A stretch of 64,000 bases of DNA from Posidonia oceanica (lineage: Eukaryota > Streptophyta > Magnoliopsida > Alismatales > Posidoniaceae), in the NCBI GenBank assembly GCA_037176725.1, contig JAZBRS010000020.1, forward strand, positions 53,782,001-53,846,000, written 5' to 3'. The notes under the pieces were generated by a model. The model was given only the letters and a program-made list of their open reading frames with translations, had not been told where the DNA came from and ran no database searches. Below, piece after piece: positions 45,105 to 53,719 of this stretch. The position numbers were made by a program, and so were the translations under genes. How positions within the stretch are numbered: the stretch's first letter is position 1; each line of letters begins with the position of its first letter.

Positions 45105-45480
45105 TTATACTTTGATTGTGCTGTAAACAAAAAAGGCCGAGGCATAGGCGCTGTGCTGACAACGCCTTTGGGACAGATGATTCCCTTCGCCAGGAAGCTG
45201 ACCTTCAGATGCACCAACAACGAGGCAGAATATGAGGCATGCATCCTAGGACTGAATGTTGCCCTCGAGCATGAGGTGCAGGTGCTATTGGTGCATGGCG
45301 ATGCTATCTGGTGATTTCTCAAGTCAATGGCGAGTGGAAGACAAAAGATCCAAAGCCACTGCCATATCATGAACACCTGCTGAAACTGATAGAGCAATTT
45401 GCGAGCATCCGCTTCACATACATGAACCGAGCAAGGAACGCATACGCAGATGCGTTAGCAATCCAGGCGTCCTGCCTCAG
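45105..45480 (+). pseudogene. Second, archaeal-type RNase H of element 2
   Basis: LYFDCAVNKKGRGIGAVL, TNNEAEYEACILGL, HGDA and, after a one-base shift, ISQVNGEW and NRARNAYADALA. These supply the four acidic active-site positions (Asp, Glu, Asp, Asp) of an archaeal-like RNase H. Its presence after the ordinary RNase H is a hallmark of the plant Tat lineage. The frameshift lies near 45302, and a TAG at 45102 precedes the domain. Confidence 0.85.
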
Positions 45481-45559
45481 CATACCTAAAGACAGCACAG
45501 TGGATGTATCTATTACTCGCATAGAGCAGCCTGCGCACTGTATGAACATTGAAGAGGCA

Positions 45560-46822
45560 GATCCAATAGAGGAGCTGCCCGGGTACCATGACATAAAAGC
45601 TTTCCTGGAGTCTGACAGCTTTCCACCTGGTACCTCAGCAGCAGACAAAAGAACTCTGACGTGTCTGGTGTCAAAGTATGTATTAGGGGCGAGACAGTTG
45701 TACAGAAGATCATACAATCAAATGCTCCTGCGATGCCTGAACAAGTCAGAGGCTGATACGCTGATGCTTTAAGTGCATACGGGGACCTACGGCCCGCACA
45801 TGAATGGCGTCCTCCTGGCCAAGAAGATAATGCTTCAAGGATACTTTGGGCTCACTATGGAAGCAGACTGCTGTCGGTTTGTGTGCAGATGCCACAATTG
45901 CCAAGTGTAGGGCAACTTCATTCGAGCCCCCCCTGAGGAATTGCATAGCATGTTGTCGCTGTGGCCCTTCTCCACCTGGGGGATTGATGTCATTGGCGCC
46001 ATCCACCCTGCAGCTTCCAATGGTCATCGTTACATTCTGGTAATGATTGATTACTTTACCAAGTAGGTGGAAGTGACCTCTTACAAAATAGTAACTACCG
46101 TGGCTACAGAAAAGTTCATCAGAAACAATATCATAGCCCGGTATGGGGTCCCACATGCAATCATCTCTGATAACGGCACAAATTTCATTGCTAAGAGAAT
46201 CGAAGACTATCTATAGAGCTTCAGCATCAAACACCACAGATCCTCGCCTTATCGGCCGTAGATGAACGGTGCAGTGGAGTCCGCCAACAAAAACCTGGTC
46301 AAGATCCTGAAGAAGATGGTGGAAACTCACAAAGACTAGCACGACAAGCTTCCTTACGCACTCTGGGCGTATAGGACATCTGTCCAGACTTCTACAGGAG
46401 CCACCCCATACTCTCTGGTGTATGGCATGGAGGCGGTGTTGCCTATCGAGGTAGAGATCTCGTCACTACGGATCCCGTGCAAAGCTGAGCTGGAAGAAGC
46501 AGAATGGGTCGAGGACCGCTGTGTCCAACTGAATCTAATTGATGAGCACAGGCTGCAAGCTATGCATAATGCTCACTGCTACCAGAAGAGGATGGCTAGG
46601 TCATACTTGAAGAAGGTTCGGCCAAGAGGATTTCAGTCAGAGGATCTTGTTCTGCGTGCCATTCACTTGCCTGATGGTCGAGGGAAATTCCGACCTAACT
46701 GGCGTGGCCCCTTTGTGGTCAAACAAGACTTTTTGGGCGACGCTGTAACTCTTGAGGATATGGATCAGGTCGAGCATACTGAGCCCGTCAACCTATGCTA
46801 CCTCAAGAAGTACTATCAGTAA
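45560..46822 (+). pseudogene. int: Integrase of element 2 (stops)
   Basis: The N-terminal HHCC finger is visible as VHTGTYGPHMNG and CRCHNC (45775-45900). Catalytic residues lie in GIDVIGAI (45986), SDNGTNF and VESANKN, giving the DD35E pattern. Stops: TAA at 45769, then TAG where Trp (FTKW, HKDW) or Gln (YLQ, YRPQ) is expected. From 46418 it is open to TAA at 46820, with the C-terminal GKFRPNWRGPFVVK and KKYYQ. Unlike element 1, the zinc finger is present. Confidence 0.9.
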
Positions 46823-48312
46823 CTGAGGCAACCCCATTGCAGACGCTTCTCCCCCATCTATTCACTTGCATTCTCATCGCTTACATTCTCATCTCCCCAT
46901 ATCTCCTATCCTGTCTCTTACATCTCTATTTCCTGTACATTTGCTTATGCTTCTTCTGTCCTTCTCTTGCATTTCTACCCCATTGCATCCCCATTACATT
47001 TCGTCCTTTCCAAACATCATCTCTTTTCAAATCATCATCGTCATCTTCATAACTCATGCATTGCATTTTCTGCCTGGTGATGAAAACCAGAAGTACTTGC
47101 TTGCTCTGGAAGGAGTACACCTTGCCTCACCCGGCACTACTCAGATGTCTTAGCTAGTGAGGGAGCCACCACCAATCAGGATAGGCGAATTGCTCAAACT
47201 CGTAGGACATACACCTTCTGAGGGAGAAAAAATGCTAGGATGTGAGTTCAAAAAAGAGAGAATAGGCATCTAGGCTTGGGCACATCAAATGGAATAGAAG
47301 TCGAAGATAGAAGCTGACCCTAGAGATAGGGGTGTGCAGTCTAACCCTGCTCCTTCTGCTTATCTCAAAGGAGACCCAAAGTCCACATCCATTACAACCT
47401 AAACACCCTTCTTTTTGCCTCCAAAATGGGGATAGCAAAAGCCTGTGAAAAAGAAAAGAAAAAAAGAAGCCAAACAAACAAAATAAAAAAAAAGAGAGAA
47501 AAAAAAAGAAATGCAAACAAAAAAAAGAGAAAAAGAAAAGGGGTTGAACAAAAATCAGCCAAAAAAAAAATACAAGCAATATCATCCCCCCGTACCTTAG
47601 AAGAAAACCAGGGGTGTAAGCCAAAACAATCCACAACTAGCCACCTCAAAAGCAAAAACTTACCATCTCCTAGCTAGGGGCAGAGAAAGCCTGCACACCC
47701 ATGAGGGAGAAAACAGAAAAAGAGAGAGCAGAAAAAGTAGGTGTAGGTCCTGAGAGTTTGGCAGGTAGCCTGTCCTCACCATACCACCACCTGAATGCTG
47801 CCAACACGCGTTCCGGAGTGCCACCAGCAAGCTAAGAGTTCAAGTAGGGCCCGGTGAGTCAAGGACCACTCCCTTCCTCTGCAGCAGGCACCAAAGCACT
47901 CCGTATGCTGAGGCCAAAGCATACTAATCATCATCTTAAGCATATCAACCAGCATCATGCATACCTCCACTTCCAATCATCTCTTCCCTCTTTCCAATCA
48001 TTCCGCTCTGCAACTTGCCTCGGCTCTGAGATAGTACCTCTTGCCAAGCACGCATTGACGTCACTCGAGCTGTGCTGGTCCAGATCTCCTGCTAGTCCTC
48101 GCCCCCGTGTCAACCAGAATTACCCCTGCTTATGTGTGCTTAGCTGCTTTGTTCTGATATTAACTGCTGAATATATTGAACTGCTTTACCAGCTTCAGAT
48201 TCTGCTTTCAGTTAAAGATTATATGCCTGTGTGATCTGACTGTCTACAGCATTGATAACAGGTACCTTGAAGAATCTGCAGCGTCTGTCTGTTTCACCCT
48301 GCGGCTTGCGCC
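46823..48312 (+). other. Non-coding spacer after integrase, element 2
   Basis: Homologous to 12607-14091. It includes purine runs GAGGGAGAAAAAATG (about 47221) and GAGGGAGAAAACAG (about 47703) and an A-rich tract at 47440-47575. No gene seen. Confidence 0.6.
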
Positions 48313-48637
48313 ATGGGTTACCCTACTCTTGAGACCCTAGTACACTGTTCTGAGACCATGCGGGGTTGGATAGGCAAGCTTACCCAGGAAGACTGTGAGA
48401 AGTTGCGCCTCTGGGGCATACCAACAAAACTGCTGAAGGCGGCTGGTGTCGAAGTAAGTCGTCACCTCTTGTGCACTACCGCAAGATTCTGGAAGCCGGC
48501 GCATCATGTCTTCCACTTTGGAAGGACTGAACTAACACCAACACTGGAATAGGTGCGCCGCATCTGTGGCTTCTCCTGACTGATGGAACTGACCATTTTC
48601 ATGAGGCGTGACAAGTACATAGCGGTCCTCTGCAAGC
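48313..48637 (+). pseudogene. DUF7745-like extra ORF of element 2 (truncated)
   Basis: MGYPTLETLVHCSETMRGW matches the start of the ORF at 14092. FWKPAHHVFHF and ELTPTLE follow, then TAG at 48550 and FMRRDKYIAVL. It is cut near 48638, where LTR sequence begins. Only about a quarter of the protein remains. Confidence 0.75.
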
Positions 48638-49614
48638 TTTGCTTCTCTTGCCCTTCCTCTTTGCATCAGCATCTACATGACTTTATCGATGTTTTATTTC
48701 GCTTGCTTTGGCACCATTTTGCGTGCCCGCTTCGCTTTTGGCACCGTTTTGCGTGCCGATCTTGTTTCTTGCACCGTTTCGCGTGCCTACTTTGCTCTCC
48801 GTACTGTTTTGCATGCTGACTTTGTTTTCTCACACTGTTTTGCGTGCCGATCTTGTTTCTCGCACCGTTTCGCATGCTGCTTCCTTTTCGCGCATCGTTT
48901 TGCGTGTTTTACGTTGTTTTCTCTTGCATGTCGCCTACAATGCTTGGATTTACCAATGTTTTGTTTTATCGCCTACATTTGCATTTAGGGCAGTGATGCT
49001 TACTGCATGGAGTTCTCACGAACCAGGGTTCGCCCGGTTCGGAACACAGACAGCGTTGCTGAGCGCTTAGATTGCATGTTTAATTCCCTGCATTGCATTC
49101 TCTCACTTAGAGCACATCTTTGAGCATCCATTTAGGCATTCATGGCACTTAGGCATTCAGGTCTGCATTTCCCTGTGTATGCGAGCGTAAGCTTAGAATA
49201 ACCGATTCTCGGGTGTGTCGGGGGTGCCTAACACCTTCCCCGCACGTAACAGGAGTCCTTGCCCAGTCTTTTGGCCTGTAATGACCATATTGCCCTTATC
49301 CTAGGCACGAGTCATATCATTTGCATTCATTTGCATCTCTTTTCTTTGGCATTGCCTTGCTTTGCATCTTTTGCTTGGTTTTGTGTGTTAATTCACGCAT
49401 TTCCCTGGTTTTCCTTGTCTCCCGATATAATAGACACGGTGGCGACTTTGAATTGTCTTATCTTCTTCTTTTCTTTTCATATTTCCCTGCTTTAAGTGTT
49501 TTCGAGTTGAGCCTTCCTCCTCGGACATAGCCGCTAATAGTGAACCTGATTCTTATCGGTGCACGCGAGCTTTTGGCAGTGTGCATGGACGATCTGAACA
49601 CCGAGATTACTACA
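48638..49614 (+). repeat. Truncated 3' LTR of element 2
   Basis: Matches 35794-36679 of the 5' LTR and ends CGAGATTACTACA. The minisatellite (48705-48915) has about three more units than the 5' LTR. The first 4.8 kb of the LTR, the PPT and any repeat/hairpin region were deleted. Confidence 0.88.
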
Positions 49615-49619
49615 CTTAT
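49615..49619. repeat. Target site duplication of element 2, right
   Basis: CTTAT; the left copy is CATAT at 30926-30930, one mismatch. Confidence 0.55.
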
Positions 49620-49907
49620 ATTATGCCTATTTTTGATATTTGCTCATTATCCATGCTTACTTAGAGATGCCTGGCCCCTATGGCAACCATGCTTAGGTTT
49701 GCTAGGATCTCTTTAAGTTGCTTACTCCTTTTTGAAAGTTTTAATCTTTCATCTCTATGCATGTTTCCTTTTTTACTTGTCCTCTGAGTTTATTGCTTGC
49801 TGTGGATGTGTATTATTGCTCTGGCATGTTACAGTAGTTTGCATGCATATAGGTGGGGTTAGAGCTGAGCTCCCCCTTTAGTATAGGTAGGTCTGCATGC
49901 TCTGGTC

Positions 49908-49965
49908 GTTGGACGCCAGAGTCTTCAGCATCCAACGTTGGACGCTGCTGGCTCCAACGTCTAAC
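49908..49965 (+). repeat. 29-bp palindromic units, cluster d (two units)
   Basis: Two 29-bp units with C-to-T-type changes in the arms (GCATCCAAC, ACGTCTAAC). Confidence 0.82.
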
Positions 49966-50136
49966 GTCCTGGCTCCTCATTCTATTGTTTAAAGCTTGCA
50001 TAATGCCCTAATCTTGCTTGTTTGCATATCTCCTGTGTCTCCATGCATGTCTTGCCTCAGTAGCAACTGTTCTTTAGCTTCTTTGGATTATTTTGCTACT
50101 TTTATGCATGTTTTTTTGTGTTGTGCCTCCCAGGGC

Positions 50137-50194
50137 GTTGTACGCTGCTGGTGCTGGCATCCAACATTAGACGCCAGGCTAGCTCGCGTCCAAC
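50137..50194 (+). repeat. 29-bp palindromic units, cluster e (two units)
   Basis: Two 29-bp units, arms partly decayed (GTTGTACGC, GCATCCAAC, ATTAGACGC). Confidence 0.8.
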
Positions 50195-50365
50195 AACCTG
50201 GTTGTGCCTCTGGCCTGGCACAAGCTACAGGTGAGGTCTGATTGGTTTCTTATGCTTCCCTTGTTTGCATGTCTGCCCTCTACTCACCTCTAGTAGCCCA
50301 AATGCATGATCCCTATTCTCATCTATCATTTGTATGCTTTTTTCTTTTTTTCCTCTCTGGCCTGT

Positions 50366-50423
50366 GTTAGACGCCTGTCACTCTGGCGTCTAACGTTGGA
50401 CGGCATGGTCAACGGAGTCCAAC
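50366..50423 (+). repeat. 29-bp palindromic units, cluster f (two units)
   Basis: The first unit has GTTAGACGC and GCGTCTAAC, so both arms changed together. The second has GTTGGAC and GTCCAAC outer arms. A single decayed unit may follow at 50606-50634. Confidence 0.8.
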
Positions 50424-51286
50424 AGCCTGCTTGCTTTGATCCTTGATCCTAGCTTGCCCCTTGCTCTGATTCCTCTTCTAATCTTCTGTTAGGTTAGTCT
50501 TGCATGTCATGCACCCATTTAGTTGCATTTTTGCATCTGTATTGCATCCATGTAGCTAGAATGCACTGTTTTCCGAAAATTGCATGCTGTTTGCCTCCAG
50601 CAGGTGTTGGATGCCAGCAATGCTAGCAGATGGCTGACAGCCATTTTGAAATGCCGATTTTGCTTCGCTCGTCGTTTTCTGCGTTTTATTGCTTTTTTGC
50701 CTTGCTGCAACCCCTATGCATGTTGCCCAACCCTTTGTTTTAGTTTTGCACCCCGCTTCGCACCGTTTTCCGTGTTTTGCATCGTTTTCCGTATTTTGCA
50801 TCGTTTTCTGCACCCTGCATAGTTTTCCGCACCCCCCCTTCGCATTGTTTTCCGCGCTTTGCATCGTTTTCCCCCGCTTTTGCCTCGTTTTCCGCATTTC
50901 CCACTGTTTTCTGCACCTGCTTTGCTTTACTGCTTGCATGTCACTTGCATTGCTTGGTTTCCTCGCGATTTTGCTATATCGCCTGCATCTGCATTTAGGG
51001 CCATGATGCTTACTGCTTAGGAGTTCTCACGAACCAGGGTCCGCCTAGTTCAGAACACTAGCAGCGTGGTTGAGCACATAGATACCACGTTTATTTCCCA
51101 TGCATAGCAGGTAGGTATTCATAGCATTTAGGCATTAGGCTAGCAATTCACTGCATTAGCGCGAGATTGCCTAAGAAAGACCGACTCTCGGATGTATCGG
51201 GGGTGCCTAACACCTTCCTCGTGCGTAACAGGAGTCCTTGCCCTTTCTCTTGGCTCGCATCGACCTTTCCTTTATCCTAGGCATGA

Positions 51287-51350
51287 GTCATAGCATAGCA
51301 TAGAATCGCATAGCCTAGTATAGCATAGCTTAGCTTAGCATTGCATCCCT
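51287..51350 (+). repeat. CATAG/TTAGC microsatellite-like stretch
   Basis: Short irregular repeats of CATAGCATAG and AGCTTAGCTTAG types in the solo LTR. Confidence 0.6.
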
Positions 51351-51595
51351 TTGCCCCTCCTTACATCCGGTTTTGCATGTTTTTTCATGCTTAACCCTCG
51401 ATTTTCCCTATCTTCCAATTTAATAGACTCGGTGGCGACTCCAATTTTGTCTTATCATTTCTTTTCTTTTCTTTTGCCAGCGTTTCCGAGTCGAGTTTCT
51501 TCCCTCGGATCCCGCCGCATATAGTGAGCCTATTTTGATCGGTGCACGTAAGCTTTGGTAACGTGCATGGACGATCAGAATTCAGGATTACTACA

Positions 51596-51600
51596 CTAGT
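51596..51600. repeat. Target site duplication of the solo LTR, right
   Basis: CTAGT, matching CCAGT at 29593-29597 except for one transition. Confidence 0.7.
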
Positions 51601-52847
51601 ATCTTACGAGTATGAGGAGTGGCCCTATAAGCTGGTTTACCATTCTGGGCACTCTTATTTGGAGCCCTAGTAGGTGAGGTAGTTGACGGGTGCTCAGCAA
51701 CCGCCGTTGTCGAACGGGGTGCCATCGAAGGTGTGGAATGAGGTGCCATTGGAGGCAGGTTGTCCTCTGTGATAATAACCTCAGTCATAGCTAACAACGG
51801 TCGAGTCACCGTTGGCTTCTCAAGAGTGGGTAGAGGGGGAGTGGACATGCCCCCAAGTGCCACCACGGCCTCCGCTACCCCTGATCATCCATTGGTATTT
51901 ACTTCCATGGTAACGAAGAGACCAGACGTATCAAGCAATGAGCAGGTGCCTAGTTCGTGTCCAAAAGAGTCACAGATGCTACAAGGCATCGGCTCCCAGT
52001 CATAGTCCACAGCGATGTCCTCTAGAACTCCATCCACCTCCATATGGGTAGTCCTAGGGTAGGAGTAGGATGCATCGATCTCAATACACACTCCAGCATA
52101 GTCGACTCTCAGTCCCCTGGCAATGGCTTCATCCATGCACAAAGGAACACCTAGAGTACTCGTGGCCCTGCCTATGAGGGAGGGCGACCAAAACCTAAGT
52201 GGGAGTTTCGGAAACTTCACCCAAATAGAAATGGAGGTGAGCTTTTCCCTCTCAAATTTTGAATCCAGTGTCCAAGGCTGGAGAACCAGAGGTTTGCCTT
52301 TGACAAACCACGGACTACCGTTTAGAGCTTGTTGCTTGTCAAATCATTCGAGAATTTAAAGAACAGATAACCATTACCCTAGGAAAGCACCTGAAGCTCT
52401 CCTTTGACCATCCAGATCTTCTTAAAGTAGTTTGTGAGCGCCGGCACAAAAGGTCGGAGCCTGATGAAGTATCCCATGAGAACACAATACCAGTTTGCAG
52501 CAGCTCTAGCCACTTGCTCCTGAGGACATACAACCACTTTCACCCCATCCTTAATCTCAGGGGTGTAGTATTGTAGTGCTCAAGGAGACAAGCTCTGGCT
52601 CCAGAGCATTTTTCAGCCCAGGTCGTAGGCTGCTCGGCGATTGGAGGAAACGGAGCAGCACAAGACTGAGATCGAGCTTTCTTTGGACCTCGGGAGTGGG
52701 ACCGATTCCTCCTGCCAATGGGATGAGATCCCTGGCCCCCCTTCCTTTAGAAGTAGTGCCTCCCTATCCACGGCCACCATCGAGAGACGGAGGTAAAAAG
52801 TCTACTAGAGTTCGAGAGGTTGCATACGAATTAGCTGTAGACTCCAT
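51596..52847 (-). pseudogene. LINE A ORF1 (DUF4283 and CCHC knuckle)
   Basis: The start is the ATG at 52847-52845 (MESTANSYATSRTLVDF), chosen because homologous plant L1 ORF1 proteins begin with a short polar lead-in before DUF4283. DUF4283 shows as pieces: VARAAANWYCVLMGYF, then FVKGKPLVLQPW, SISIWVKFPKLPL and YAGVCIEID, with frameshifts near 52380 and 52230. A zinc knuckle CSICDSFGHELGTC (C-x2-C-x4-H-x4-C) follows, then a Pro/Thr/Ser-rich region up to the insertion site. ORF1 binds LINE RNA. It is broken by shifts as well as by the solo LTR. Confidence 0.85.
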
Positions 52848-53084
52848 GATTAAAAAGAGCCCTACCCAATACCATTGGAGATTAGGCGCAGAACCCCACC
52901 CTAATCCAGTCAAAGAATTTGAAAACCATCGGGGGAAAGTGCCCACCCAGCACAGTACAGGCAAAAAGCCTGCTCAGCATAGTATGAGGAGTGAGGAAAA
53001 CCTAGAGAGAAGTTGGAGCTTCTCTCACTAGAAAACCACTCCTTCCAACACTAGATTTTTCCATGCTTCCATTCGTGCCCTCGC
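52848..53084 (-). other. LINE A 5' UTR and junction
   Basis: Non-coding on the minus strand up to about 53035, then a junction whose exact base I cannot fix, leading into the chromovirus fragment. The + strand ORF at 52576-53031 is the shadow of ORF1. Confidence 0.5.
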
Positions 53085-53569
53085 AAGTTCCATTTTGATA
53101 CAAAGATCATGTTTTCTTGAAAGTATCACCAGCTAAAGGAGTGAGGAGGATTAGAGGAAAAGGCATATTAAGACCTAGGTATGTGGAACCATTTTGATAT
53201 AATGGAACGAGTTGGTGAAGTTGCATATAGAGTAGCACTGCCACTGCAATATGCACAGTTACATGATGTATTCCAAATATCCATATTAAGGAAGTACATA
53301 CCAGATGAAATTCATGTGATTAAATTTGATATTCCAGAGATTCATGTAGATTTATCATTTGAGGAGAAGCCTATGAAGATTGTGGAGTACAAGGACCATA
53401 ATCTTCGTAAAAAAGTTGTTCCAATGGTGAAGGTCCAATGGTAACATCATGGAATCAAGGAGGCTACTTGGGAATTGGAGAATTAGATGCATAGCAAATA
53501 CTCTAACTTATTTGGTAAGTCGTTTATCTTATAAATTTCAAGGACGAAATATTTATAAGAGGGTTAGAT
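53085..53569 (+). pseudogene. Chromovirus (Tekay/Del-like) integrase C-terminus and chromodomain remnant
   Basis: An open stretch at 53181-53444 contains IMERVGEVAYRVALPLQYAQ, HDVFQISILRKYIPD and KKVVPMVKVQW. It is followed after stops by GIKEATWELEN and SKYSNLF. These match the GPF/Y region and C-terminus of Tekay-type chromoviruses. Upstream GKGILRPRYVEP adds support. It ends with AAGGACGAAAT and a purine-rich ATAAGAGGGTTAG, a PPT-like tract, before the LTR at 53570. The rest of the element is absent here. Confidence 0.8.
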
Positions 53570-53683
53570 TGTTACAAAAGGCTACTTGGATTTGATTTGA
53601 TTCAGGTGCTTGATTTGATTTGTATTGTCTAGTTATTTGATTTGGGTGTTGCTACATTAATAATTGGTTCAAGGTGCCTTGTT
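53570..53683 (+). repeat. Start of a chromovirus-like 3' LTR
   Basis: TGTTACAAAAGG follows the PPT-like tract. Only about 114 bp remain before the LINE tail at 53684. I cannot tell whether it belongs to the same family as the LTR end at 24785-25612. Confidence 0.55.
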
Positions 53684-53719
53684 TGTTTTTTTTTTCCAAG
53701 CAAAAGGAGGGAGACCCTC
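53684..53719 (-). mobile_element. LINE C, 3' tail only
   Basis: On the minus strand it reads GAGGGTCTCCCTCCTTTTGC, then TTGGAAAA and poly(A), the same 3' signature as LINE B at 27570-27612. It is interrupted immediately on its right by element 4 at 53720. The LINE body is expected beyond the far end of element 4. Confidence 0.75.

Larger units (their letters stand above)
30931..49614 (+). mobile_element. Tat/Ogre-like LTR retrotransposon, element 2 (all domains, decayed)
   Basis: Order: 5' LTR, degenerate PBS, leader, gag, protease, RT, RNase H, archaeal-type RNase H, integrase, truncated DUF7745-like ORF and a 3' LTR reduced to its last 977 bp. A deletion joins codons of the extra ORF directly to LTR sequence near 48638. 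Flanks are CATAT (30926-30930) and CTTAT (49615-49619), an imperfect 5-bp target duplication. It is inserted in the solo LTR. In-frame stops are numerous and mostly TAG. Confidence 0.9.
29598..51595 (+). mobile_element. Solo LTR of a third Tat-like family (3.3 kb, split by element 2)
   Basis: It starts TGTAGACACCCCATTCTGAC at 29598 and ends GGATTACTACA at 51595, with 18.7 kb of element 2 nested between 30931 and 49614. Without the nest it is about 3309 bp. There is no PBS, coding region or second LTR, so it is a solo LTR left by recombination. It shares the LTR ends, the conserved block (51173-51243), the PBS-like relic (51433) and the minisatellite position with the large elements. The middle is different and carries 29-bp palindromic units. 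Confidence 0.85.
27613..53035 (-). mobile_element. LINE A, L1-type, split by a 22-kb nested insertion
   Basis: Read on the minus strand, the element runs from a 5' UTR near 53035 through ORF1 (52847-51596 and 29597-29421) and ORF2 (29420-27613). It then breaks at LINE B inside RT. The block 29598-51595 (a solo LTR containing element 2) was inserted in ORF1. Taking it out with one 5-bp target copy joins the two ORF1 halves in frame (…HTRKI with ATSPSK…). The remaining RT and 3' end should lie left of the window. Confidence 0.85.

Noticed and set aside
52576..53031. + strand ORF of 151 residues
   Set aside because: Shadow of minus-strand LINE A ORF1 and its 5' UTR.
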